DNA from: Frondihabitans sp.
GTDB lineage: Bacteria > Actinomycetota > Actinomycetes > Actinomycetales > Microbacteriaceae
NCBI GenBank assembly: GCA_025464735.1
Contig: JAODMX010000065.1
Coordinates: 1 to 6,582 of the forward strand
Direction: 5' to 3'
Length of the DNA: 6,582 bases
Under the pieces are notes generated by a model. It worked only from the letters and a program-made list of their open reading frames with translations, was not told the origin of the DNA and made no database searches. How positions within the stretch are numbered: the first letter of the stretch is position 1; the number at the start of each line of letters is the position of its first letter. Position numbers and translations under genes: made by a program. Positions 1-4,754 of the stretch are shown here, in pieces.

Positions 1-5
1 CACAC

Positions 6-11
6 TAGGTT
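6..11 (+). promoter_or_regulatory. Putative -10 box of a leaderless promoter for the kinase-like gene
   Basis: TAGGTT fits the TANNNT -10 consensus and ends exactly 6 nt (GACGAC) before the ATG at 18. Transcription would therefore start at or next to that ATG, giving a leaderless mRNA. The same spacing occurs at three other starts in this window. The -35 element would lie left of the window and cannot be seen. The only Shine-Dalgarno-like bases (AGG, 7-9) lie inside the box. Confidence 0.5.
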
Positions 12-17
12 GACGAC

Positions 18-1013
18 ATGCGCTCCACCGAGGTCTCGGGGGCCGAAGCTGTCATCTTCGGCGCAGGAAACGTCCACGCCATCAGGGCGACTCTGGACGC
101 CTACGTACGTGAGCGGCTCGGATCCGGCCTGGCGGAGGTTCTCTTCAGGGCAGGGCGGGTGGACTCGGTCTGGGCTGTGCGGCTCGAAGATCAGCGCGAG
201 GTCGCCGTCAAGGCGCATCGCACACCCGTCGATATGTCCGCCAGACGTGCCACGGACGAAGCCCAGCAGATTCTTTCGCTGGCGGGATTTCCCTGTCCGA
301 CTCCGATCGTCACCACGTCGGTCTTCCGCGGACTCATCTTGACCAGCGAATCGCTCATGACCGCCGGGACGTCAGGCGATGCACGCGATCCCGCCATTCG
401 ACGGTCGCTTGCGAAGGGGCTCGCCGACCAGATCCGCATCCTGCGAGGCGTTCCCGGACTCGTGGCCTTTGCTGGGCCTGGCCCCGCCTGGTGCCGATAT
501 CAGCAAGGGCCTTGGCCGGTTCCTCACGATTCGATCTTCGACTTCCGGTGGACCCCACACGAGTATCGGTGACTTGACGAGTTCGCCGCGACGGCAGCAT
601 TGCGCTTGAACTCGGGACGTGATCGCGACAAGGTCGTTGGCCACGCCGATTGGTACGTCGGGAACACTCGATTCGAAGGATCCAGGCTTGTCGGCACGTT
701 CGACTGGGATCTCGTCTCGGCGCCGGAAGCTCAGATCGCGGGATTCGCTGCGGCCACGTTCACCGACGGGGGCTCCGGGGTCCAGGATCTGCCACAGCCC
801 GTTGAAGTCGCGGCGTTCCTCCGCGACTTCAGCTCGTCGAGGTGGGAGCCCCTCACCCGCGACGAACTGGCGCAGTCCGCTGCCGCCGCCTCCTGGGCGC
901 TCGCGTACAACGCGCGGTGCCAGCTGAGCTTCCTGCAGGGCTCGCCGGATCCAGGATCCGCACTCGACCTCGTTCGCAAACACGGCGACGACTACTTGAA
1001 TCTCCGTTGCTAG
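18..1013 (+). pseudogene. APH-fold phosphotransferase (aminoglycoside/choline kinase-like), interrupted by one in-frame TGA
   Basis: The reading frame from ATG 18 stays open to a TGA at 570-572, continues in the same frame and ends at TAG 1011-1013. Without the stop it encodes about 331 residues, near the usual size of APH-family kinases. The N-lobe has an ATP-lysine-like strand (VAVK, Lys65). The motifs downstream of the stop are the catalytic HADWYVGN (H-x-D-x4-N; Asp211, Asn216) and the metal-binding TFDWD (Asp229). The first product (184 residues) thus lacks the whole catalytic loop, and the second half has no good start (TTG 600, no Shine-Dalgarno). The family phosphorylates small molecules at hydroxyl groups; the substrate cannot be told here. 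An in-frame TAG at 6-8 rules out an ATG further upstream. Most likely a recent nonsense mutation (TGG or CGA to TGA); a sequencing error is the alternative. Confidence 0.75.
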
Positions 1014-1033
1014 ATGAGCGCCGGTCGTGGACG

Positions 1034-1045
1034 CCGCCGCGGCGG
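1034..1045. repeat. Perfect 12-bp GC palindrome between two convergent genes
   Basis: CCGCCGCGGCGG is its own reverse complement and lies in the 36-nt gap between the stop of the kinase-like gene (1013) and the stop of the GNAT gene (1050). The position suits a two-way transcription end. There is no loop and no T tract on either strand, so it does not qualify as an intrinsic terminator, and in GC-rich DNA such a palindrome may be chance. Confidence 0.35.
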
Positions 1046-1049
1046 TCGG

Positions 1050-1490
1050 TCACTCCTGGACGGGCTCGAAGCCGGCTCCCCAACGAAGCATCCACGACTC
1101 CGGGTCGGTGAGCCGTCGAAAGCCGAACTTCTCGTAGAGACCGTGTGCATCAGCGGTGAATAGGGCTATCCGTTTCAGGCCCAGGGGTTCAAGGTCGAGG
1201 AGGACGCCCTCCATCAGGCGCACACCGACTCCGCGCCCGCGGGCAGCAGGCGCGACAAACACGTCCGCGACCCAGGCGAATGTCACGGTGTCGGTGATGA
1301 CGCGCGCGTATCCAAGCTGCTGACCGCCGTCGGTGTCGTAGACGCCGTAGTTCCGGGAGCCCGCCATCGCAGCCTCCTGCGCCTCGCGGGTTCGTCCTCG
1401 GGCCCAGTACGACTCCTCTGACAACCACCGATGCACTAGTTCAACGTCGATACGCGAGGGATCCGAGGAGAACTGCAACTGCTCTGGCAT
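1050..1490 (-). CDS. GNAT family N-acetyltransferase
   Basis: A 146-residue single-domain protein of the GCN5-related N-acetyltransferase family, which transfers the acetyl group of acetyl-CoA to an amine. The acetyl-CoA-binding motif A is clear at about residues 76-90 (DVFVAPAARGRGVG; R84-x-x-G87-x-G89). The preceding strand YARVITD and the C-terminal AHGLYEKFGFRRL (about 115-126) complete the fold; Tyr119 is in the usual place for the general acid. The N-terminal WLSEESYWARGR segment recurs in a common actinobacterial GNAT subfamily. Its substrate is unknown to me; small GNATs act on antibiotics, amino acids or protein N-termini. It lies 77 nt downstream of the carbamoyltransferase gene on the same strand, so the two may be co-transcribed. 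No Shine-Dalgarno or -10 box precedes ATG 1490. Family confidence is high, substrate open. Confidence 0.93.
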   Translation of the reverse strand: MPEQLQFSSDPSRIDVELVHRWLSEESYWARGRTREAQEAAMAGSRNYGVYDTDGGQQLGYARVITDTVTFAWVADVFVAPAARGRGVGVRLMEGVLLDLEPLGLKRIALFTADAHGLYEKFGFRRLTDPESWMLRWGAGFEPVQE

Positions 1491-1567
1491 AGGTCGATGA
1501 AACCATGCGGCGGGATCTCACGGGAGCGCCAATCTGCGTTGGGTGGTTGGAACCTGAGGGTTACGGT

Positions 1568-2389
1568 TCATGCCCTCCCCAGGGCTAGCGCGAGGATGGC
1601 CTGCTGTACGGGGAGCAGCGACTTTTTGAGGCCGTAACCCACGAAGGCGGTGCTGTTGATGGCATCGGCAGATACCTCTCGGCCGCGCTGGAACGGAGGG
1701 CACGGCGCAAGCTGCACGCCTTCCGGTGCCCGCTCCAGCAGTGAAGCGGTCACGATGTATGGCGCCAGCTCGTCCAGGTGTCGGCCGGGCGCATCCGTGA
1801 TGATGATGTCAGCGGAGCGAACCGCCGCTTCGAGATCGTCCGTCCAGCGAGCACCCGGCGTCACCAACGGTTCAGGGCAGCAGTGGACCAGATCCAATCC
1901 GAATGCTCGGGCCGCGTCCGACCACGATCGGGCGATGTTTCCGTCAGCACCGACGAAGAGAAAGCGGAGCTGGCGCGGGTCGCGGGTCTTGGAGATCGCG
2001 TAGAGGTCGGAGAGGACCTCGCAGGGATGGTTTTCATCCGTCATCGCATTGACGACTGGGAGGACATTCGATGAGGCGAGGCCTTCGAGGACGCTCATCT
2101 CCGGGTGCCGGACAACGAGCACGTCGACCCAGGACGCCAGGTACCCCGCGACATCCTCCAGGGCTTCCGGCTTGTCGAGAGTTTCGGGGGGAAAAGTGAC
2201 GGGTTGCAGACCCATCAGGGCGGAGCCGCGTTCGAACGACACTCTGGTACGAAGGCTCGAAGGAGGGAAGAACAGCGCGACGCAACCGTCGACTCGAGGT
2301 CCGTCCCCGGCGCTGTAGGCGTCGGCCAGGTGGAAGACATCTTGCAGGTCGGTCGTCGTCCAGTCGTCGAGTCGCAGGAGGTGTCGCAT
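1568..2389 (-). CDS. Ornithine/aspartate carbamoyltransferase-family protein, substrate uncertain
   Basis: 273 residues from ATG 2389 (275 from GTG 2395). Transcarbamoylases move a carbamoyl group from carbamoyl phosphate to an amino group. Seen, numbering from ATG 2389: the carbamoyl-phosphate loop SLRTRVSFE (the STRTR motif of the family, about 45-53), TDENHPCEVLSDL (about 117-129; the HPxQ region, with Glu for Gln), a second-domain strand FLFVGADGN (about 143-151), PCPPFQRGREVS (about 229-240) in place of the HCLP/HPLP motif, and a C-terminal helix QQAILALAL. It is shorter than ArgF/ArgI (about 310-335). The D-x-W-x-SMG ornithine loop is missing: the corresponding stretch reads TDAPGRHLDEL. 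The acceptor is therefore probably not ornithine, although databases may still call it ornithine carbamoyltransferase. It diverges from the DAHP synthase operon and no arg genes are nearby. ATG 2389 is preferred because the protein then begins MRHLLRLDDW, like OTC N-termini, and it has a leaderless-type -10. Confidence 0.85.
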   Translation of the reverse strand: MRHLLRLDDWTTTDLQDVFHLADAYSAGDGPRVDGCVALFFPPSSLRTRVSFERGSALMGLQPVTFPPETLDKPEALEDVAGYLASWVDVLVVRHPEMSVLEGLASSNVLPVVNAMTDENHPCEVLSDLYAISKTRDPRQLRFLFVGADGNIARSWSDAARAFGLDLVHCCPEPLVTPGARWTDDLEAAVRSADIIITDAPGRHLDELAPYIVTASLLERAPEGVQLAPCPPFQRGREVSADAINSTAFVGYGLKKSLLPVQQAILALALGRA

Positions 2390-2395
2390 TCCCAC

Positions 2396-2401
2396 ACGAT
2401 A
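2396..2401 (-). promoter_or_regulatory. Putative -10 box of a leaderless promoter for the carbamoyltransferase gene
   Basis: On the minus strand TATCGT (TANNNT) ends 6 nt before ATG 2389, the same geometry as three other starts here. No convincing -35 is seen 16-20 nt upstream. A competing signal exists: AGGAG (2405-2409, minus strand) lies 9 nt before an in-frame GTG at 2395, which would need a leadered transcript starting further upstream. Confidence 0.4.
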
Positions 2402-2500
2402 GGGCTCCTGGACAGGGTCGGGGCGTCGGATCAGAGCGCCGGCTGTCGTCCGGTGTTGCCCCTGAGGGTGTTACAGCTGCCCAGCTGCGTGGCAGGGCGA

Positions 2501-2530
2501 TTGACGCAACTCGCGGCGGCCAAGTAGGCT
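2501..2530 (+). promoter_or_regulatory. Promoter of the attenuator/DAHP synthase operon (leaderless)
   Basis: TTGACG (2501-2506, -35; 5 of 6 consensus bases) is followed by an 18-nt spacer and TAGGCT (2525-2530, -10, TANNNT). Six nucleotides (CACGCC) separate the -10 from ATG 2537, so transcription should start at about that ATG and the leader peptide would be read from a leaderless mRNA. This is the strongest promoter match in the window. Confidence 0.7.
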
Positions 2531-2536
2531 CACGCC

Positions 2537-2608
2537 ATGGGAAACCGCTGGTATGCGTATTTTGCGTTGGCTTTGGAGAAGCCGACGGCCGAATGCGCTG
2601 ACAGCTAG
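2537..2608 (+). CDS. Aromatic amino acid attenuator leader peptide (23 codons)
   Basis: The ORF begins MGNRWYAYF and ends ECADS at TAG 2606-2608. Residues 5-9 are Trp-Tyr-Ala-Tyr-Phe (codons 2549-2563), so all three aromatic amino acids sit in a five-codon block just before the gene for the first enzyme of their common pathway. That is the hallmark of a ribosome-mediated attenuator. The start is set by a -10 box 6 nt upstream (leaderless). The 5' arm of the 17-bp inverted repeat begins two bases after the Phe codon, so a ribosome stalled on the aromatic codons would cover it. The peptide itself probably has no function after synthesis. A comparable leader (aroR, before aroF) is, as I recall, described in Corynebacterium glutamicum; I see no basis for claiming this sequence is homologous. 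Confidence 0.8.
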   Translation: MGNRWYAYFALALEKPTAECADS

Positions 2609-2638
2609 CGCGCTGACCTCACTTCTCCAAAGCCAACG
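2565..2638 (+). promoter_or_regulatory. Attenuator stem: perfect 17-bp inverted repeat (anti-antiterminator)
   Basis: CGTTGGCTTTGGAGAAG (2565-2581) and CTTCTCCAAAGCCAACG (2622-2638) are exact reverse complements around a 40-nt loop. The loop contains the leader stop codon (2606-2608) and a small inner stem GCGCT/AGCGC (2595-2599/2607-2611). The 5' arm lies in codons 10-15 of the leader peptide. When the leader is fully translated the arm lies behind the ribosome and can pair, leaving the terminator just downstream free to form. When the ribosome stalls on the Trp/Tyr/Phe codons the arm is masked. Confidence 0.75.
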
Positions 2639-2646
2639 GGCGGGAA
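2623..2646 (+). promoter_or_regulatory. Candidate antiterminator hairpin
   Basis: If the 3' arm of the 17-bp stem is free, UUCUC (2623-2627) can pair with GGGAA (2642-2646, one G-U pair), and GCC (2632-2634) with GGC (2639-2641) around an AACG loop, with CAAA (2628-2631) bulged. This uses the 5' half of the terminator stem, so it excludes both the terminator and the 17-bp stem. Paired by eye only; its stability was not computed. Confidence 0.45.
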
Positions 2647-2663
2647 CGAAAGTTCTCGCCTTT
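2639..2663 (+). terminator. Intrinsic terminator of the attenuator
   Basis: GGCGGGAAC (2639-2647) pairs with GTTCTCGCC (2652-2660) over 9 bp with one G-U pair, closed by a GAAA tetraloop (a stable GNRA loop), and is followed by TTT (2661-2663). The T tract is short, as is common in high-GC actinobacteria. It begins directly after the 17-bp stem, where an attenuator's terminator would lie, and 57 nt before the DAHP synthase ATG. Confidence 0.65.
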
Positions 2664-2675
2664 CGCCATTAACCA

Positions 2676-2704
2676 GGCGGGTTGGTCCGAGAGACGCTCC
2701 CGCC
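2676..2704 (+). repeat. Hairpin just before the DAHP synthase start
   Basis: GGCGGG (2676-2681) and CCCGCC (2699-2704) can form a 6-bp GC stem with a 17-nt loop, ending 15 nt before ATG 2720. The same GGCGGG occurs at 2639-2644 in the terminator stem, so CCCGCC could also pair there. It may affect translation start or the balance of the attenuator. No T tract follows, so it is not a terminator. Confidence 0.35.
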
Positions 2705-2719
2705 AGAACGGGACACCTG

Positions 2720-3775
2720 ATGACCTCGACTCGGGATCTTCGCGTCACCTCCATTCACCGATTGCCGTCGCCGCGCGACGTCCGGACTGAACTCCCGCTC
2801 GGCACAGCGCGCGAAGCGCTCGTCGAGCGCAGCAGAGCGGATGTGGCGGCGGTGCTCCGTGGCGACGATCCGCGCCTGCTGGTGGTCGTTGGACCCTGCT
2901 CGGTGCATGACCCGGTCGCGGCGCTCGATTACGCCCAGCGCCTCAGCGTCGAGGCCGCTCACCACCCCGACCTGCTTGTCGTCATGCGGGTCTACTTCGA
3001 GAAGCCGCGCTCCACCGGCGGCTGGAAAGGGCTCATCAACGATCCGTACCTCGATGGATCCCACGACAGCGTCGCGGGACTTCGGATCGCCCGCCAACTG
3101 CTGCTCGACATCCTTGATACGGGGCTCGCGGTCGGCTGCGAGTTCCTTGAGCCAACGACACCGCAGTACATCGCGGACGCAGTCAGCTGGGGAGCAATCG
3201 GAGCGCGAACCACCGAGAGCCAGATTCACCGTCAGCTGGCTTCGGGGCTGTCGATGCCAGTTGGATTCAAGAACGCGACAGATGGCGACATTCAAGTCGC
3301 GATCGATGGATGCACTGTCGCAAGTGGGCGGCAGGTCTTCTTCGGCACGGACGACGACGGCAAGACGGCAATGGTGTCGACTGCTGGCAACGACGCCGCG
3401 CACATCATTCTCCGCGGTGGCCGGGGCGGGCCGAACTTTGCCACAGCGCAGATCGCTGCAGCCGCCGCGCTACTGGAGCGCTCCGGCAGAACGGCGAGAC
3501 TCATCGTCGACGCGAGTCACGCGAACAGCGGCAAGAGCGAAATCCGTCAGCGTGACGTGATTCGCACGCTCGCGGGACAGATCGCGGGCGACGAGCCGAT
3601 TGCGGGGGTCATGATCGAGAGTTTCCTCGAGTCGGGGCGTCAGGAACTCGGCGCGAGTCCACTCGTCTACGGCAAGAGCGTGACCGATGCCTGCATCGGC
3701 TGGGACGACACCGTCGCGCTGCTCGCCGTGCTGGCGGCAGCAGCGCGAGATCGATCGGGAGCCTTGGTTGCGTGA
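2720..3775 (+). CDS. aroG: 3-deoxy-7-phosphoheptulonate (DAHP) synthase, class I (AroF/AroG/AroH type)
   Basis: Condenses phosphoenolpyruvate and erythrose 4-phosphate to DAHP, the first committed step of the shikimate pathway (cytosol; EC 2.5.1.54). 351 residues, the full length of the family (E. coli AroG 350). Motifs in order: VVVGPCSVHD (Cys60, metal), RVYFEKPR (90-97; Arg90, Lys95), GARTTESQIHR (161-171; Arg163), GFKNATDG (Lys184), LRGGRGGPNF (Arg232), DASHANSGK (His267, metal), MIESFLESG (Glu300, metal) and YGKSVTDACIGW (Asp323, metal). All catalytic and metal ligands known from E. coli AroG are present, as are Pro148 and Ser178, at positions equivalent to the AroG feedback-site residues Pro150 and Ser180. 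The feedback ligand (Phe, Tyr or Trp) cannot be told. ATG 2720 has only a weak Shine-Dalgarno-like GGGA (2710-2713). Upstream is an attenuator with Trp/Tyr/Phe codons. The symbol is by similarity; aroF or aroH could equally be used. Confidence 0.97.
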   Translation: MTSTRDLRVTSIHRLPSPRDVRTELPLGTAREALVERSRADVAAVLRGDDPRLLVVVGPCSVHDPVAALDYAQRLSVEAAHHPDLLVVMRVYFEKPRSTGGWKGLINDPYLDGSHDSVAGLRIARQLLLDILDTGLAVGCEFLEPTTPQYIADAVSWGAIGARTTESQIHRQLASGLSMPVGFKNATDGDIQVAIDGCTVASGRQVFFGTDDDGKTAMVSTAGNDAAHIILRGGRGGPNFATAQIAAAAALLERSGRTARLIVDASHANSGKSEIRQRDVIRTLAGQIAGDEPIAGVMIESFLESGRQELGASPLVYGKSVTDACIGWDDTVALLAVLAAAARDRSGALVA

Positions 3776-3827
3776 CCGAGGTCGGCGCGACTGTCGGGGC
3801 GAGGCTCCCGTGTCAGATGCGCTCGGG

Positions 3828-4061
3828 TCAATTGAGCCTCCGCAGTGTCTTCATCGTCTTTCTCTTGAGGAGATTTTTCGCCCCCAGGATCTCCAATCCC
3901 AGGAGCCTCCCGCGTTTGTCGAAATCCAGGATTAATTCTCCGTTCTCCGGGATGCCGACGACCCGTTGCTTAGCAGCCTTTCCGGGCCCGATCCGCGGAG
4001 ATAGGGAGAAGTACGCGGCATCGGCTTCTGGGTCGTAAGTCGCATCGAGACGCTTCGTCAC
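3828..4061 (-). CDS. DUF2283 domain-containing small protein
   Basis: 77 residues from GTG. The start YDPEADAAYFSLSP (about 9-22) and the LDFDKRGRLLGLEILGAKNLL segment (about 45-65) are the two conserved parts of DUF2283, a small beta-rich domain of unknown function common in bacteria. The strongly basic C-terminus (KRKTMKTLRRLN) is notable; whether it binds nucleic acid is not known. The start is supported by TAGGGT (4068-4073, minus strand) 6 nt upstream, so the mRNA is likely leaderless. A loose -35 (TTGGTG, 4093-4098, minus strand) lies 19 nt further up. It is convergent with the DAHP synthase gene (52-nt gap) and divergent from the TPR gene. No function can be assigned. Confidence 0.85.
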   Translation of the reverse strand: MTKRLDATYDPEADAAYFSLSPRIGPGKAAKQRVVGIPENGELILDFDKRGRLLGLEILGAKNLLKRKTMKTLRRLN

Positions 4062-4067
4062 GTCGCC

Positions 4068-4073
4068 ACCCTA
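4068..4073 (-). promoter_or_regulatory. Putative -10 box of a leaderless promoter for the DUF2283 gene
   Basis: TAGGGT on the minus strand ends 6 nt (GGCGAC) before GTG 4061, so transcription would begin at the start codon. A weak -35, TTGGTG, sits 19 nt upstream. The box overlaps a CCACC-CTA-GGTGG inverted repeat (4066-4078), a possible repressor site. Confidence 0.5.
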
Positions 4074-4088
4074 GGTGGGCAGGTCGAG

Positions 4089-4109
4089 CGCGCACCAACC
4101 CTGTGCGCG
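4089..4109. repeat. Inverted repeat CGCGCAC-N7-GTGCGCG in a divergent intergenic region
   Basis: Two perfect 7-bp arms (4089-4095 and 4103-4109) around CAACCCT lie in the 148-nt region between the divergent DUF2283 (GTG 4061) and TPR (GTG 4210) genes. The left arm overlaps the presumed -35 of the DUF2283 promoter. It could be an operator for a dimeric regulator or an RNA hairpin. No T tract follows on either strand. A transcription start for the TPR gene is not evident; TAGCGT at 4158-4163 is only a weak -10 candidate. Confidence 0.4.
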
Positions 4110-4209
4110 GATCCGATGCGCGCGGTGGACCGTTCCGGACCCGGCACCTACTCGCGGTAGCGTGGAGCGCCGGGCACGCGGAGTCCGCAAGACGCCCTGG
4201 AGGCCCACC

Positions 4210-4731
4210 GTGAGCAGCGAACTCGACAGTGAACTGGACCGGATCTTCGCGGCCCGCGACCGCGACAACATGGCTCCGACCATCGCTGCCCTCGTGTGGC
4301 TCCACGAGCAGCACCCAGACAATCCGCGGGTCCTCTACGAGGTCGGTGGCGCGTACGACACTGCCGGCGAAGAAGACACCGCCGTCGGATTCTACGAACG
4401 GGCAATGGCTGCGGGCCTCTCCGGAGATATCCGCCGTCGGTGCTACCTGCAATACGGAAGCACTCTGCGCAACCTCGGCCGCCTGGAAGAATCGACGGCA
4501 GCCTTCGCGCAGGCCCGGACGGAATTTCCGCACTCTGTTGCCCTCGGAGTCTTCGAGTCGCTGACGCTGCACGCGGCAGGCCGGGCAAACACGGCGCTCG
4601 GCAGTCTCCTGACGCTGATTGCCGAGCACGTGCACTCGGAGGAGCTGGATCGCTACAAGCCGGCCATCCTCGGCAACGCCGACTACGTGGCGTCGCTCGA
4701 CGCGGGCATCGCAGGACCAAGCCACCCCTGA
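4210..4731 (+). CDS. Tetratricopeptide repeat protein (TPR_5-like)
   Basis: 173 residues from GTG 4210, chosen because GGAGG (4199-4203) lies 6 nt upstream; the frame is open further upstream to an ATG at 4075, but that part does not look like protein. Helical TPR-type units are visible: PRVLYEVGGAYDTAGEEDTAVGFYERAMAAGL (about 39-70), RRCYLQYGSTLRNLGRLEESTAAFAQA (about 76-102) and LGVFESLTLHAAGRANTALGSLL (about 112-134). The A-L/S-LRNLG-R-x-EE pattern and the total length match a common actinobacterial TPR family (tetratrico peptide repeat group 5). Such proteins are cytosolic scaffolds; the partner is unknown. There is no signal peptide or membrane segment. The stop lies 23 nt from that of the convergent DUF2332 gene. 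Confidence 0.88.
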   Translation: MSSELDSELDRIFAARDRDNMAPTIAALVWLHEQHPDNPRVLYEVGGAYDTAGEEDTAVGFYERAMAAGLSGDIRRRCYLQYGSTLRNLGRLEESTAAFAQARTEFPHSVALGVFESLTLHAAGRANTALGSLLTLIAEHVHSEELDRYKPAILGNADYVASLDAGIAGPSHP

Positions 4732-4739
4732 ACAAGCAC

Positions 4740-4754
4740 GACCGGTGTGCGGTC
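4740..4754. repeat. Small hairpin between convergent genes
   Basis: GACCG (4740-4744) and CGGTC (4750-4754) flank GTGTG and sit in the 23-nt gap between the TPR and DUF2332 stop codons. A shared transcription end is possible by position, but the stem is only 5 bp and no T tract is present. Confidence 0.25.

Noticed and set aside
946..960. Inverted repeat CGGATCC-A-GGATCCG
   Set aside because: It lies inside the kinase reading frame and is made of two overlapping GGATCC hexamers encoding Pro-Asp-Pro-Gly-Ser; a coincidence of codon choice is the simplest reading.
372..983. Long minus-strand ORF (203 codons) opposite the kinase-like gene
   Set aside because: The composition is that of an antisense shadow in GC-rich DNA (Arg/Gly/Glu-rich, no recognisable domain), whereas the plus-strand frame has clear APH motifs.
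1548..1567. Possible terminator between the carbamoyltransferase and GNAT genes (GAACC-N10-GGTTC on the minus strand)
   Set aside because: A 5-bp AT/GC-mixed stem with a 10-nt loop and no T tract is too weak; it does not argue against co-transcription.
2595..2617. Direct repeat GCGCTGAC (2595-2602 and 2610-2617) considered as a regulator site
   Set aside because: It lies in the loop of the attenuator stem, where the bases are better explained by the inner hairpin and the end of the leader ORF.
2669..3403. Minus-strand ORF (244 codons) opposite the DAHP synthase gene
   Set aside because: It is antisense to conserved DAHP synthase motifs and shows no domain; an antisense frame of a real gene.
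3795..3810. Hairpin CGGG...CCCG (or GGGGC-GAG-GCTCC) after the DAHP synthase stop, considered as a terminator
   Set aside because: The stem is only 4-5 bp, needs a G-U pair in the second version, and no T tract follows; such hairpins are frequent at this GC content.
4075..4209. Upstream extension of the TPR protein to ATG 4075
   Set aside because: The extension is Arg/Pro-rich without family similarity and covers the promoter region with inverted repeats, while GGAGG sits 6 nt before GTG 4210.
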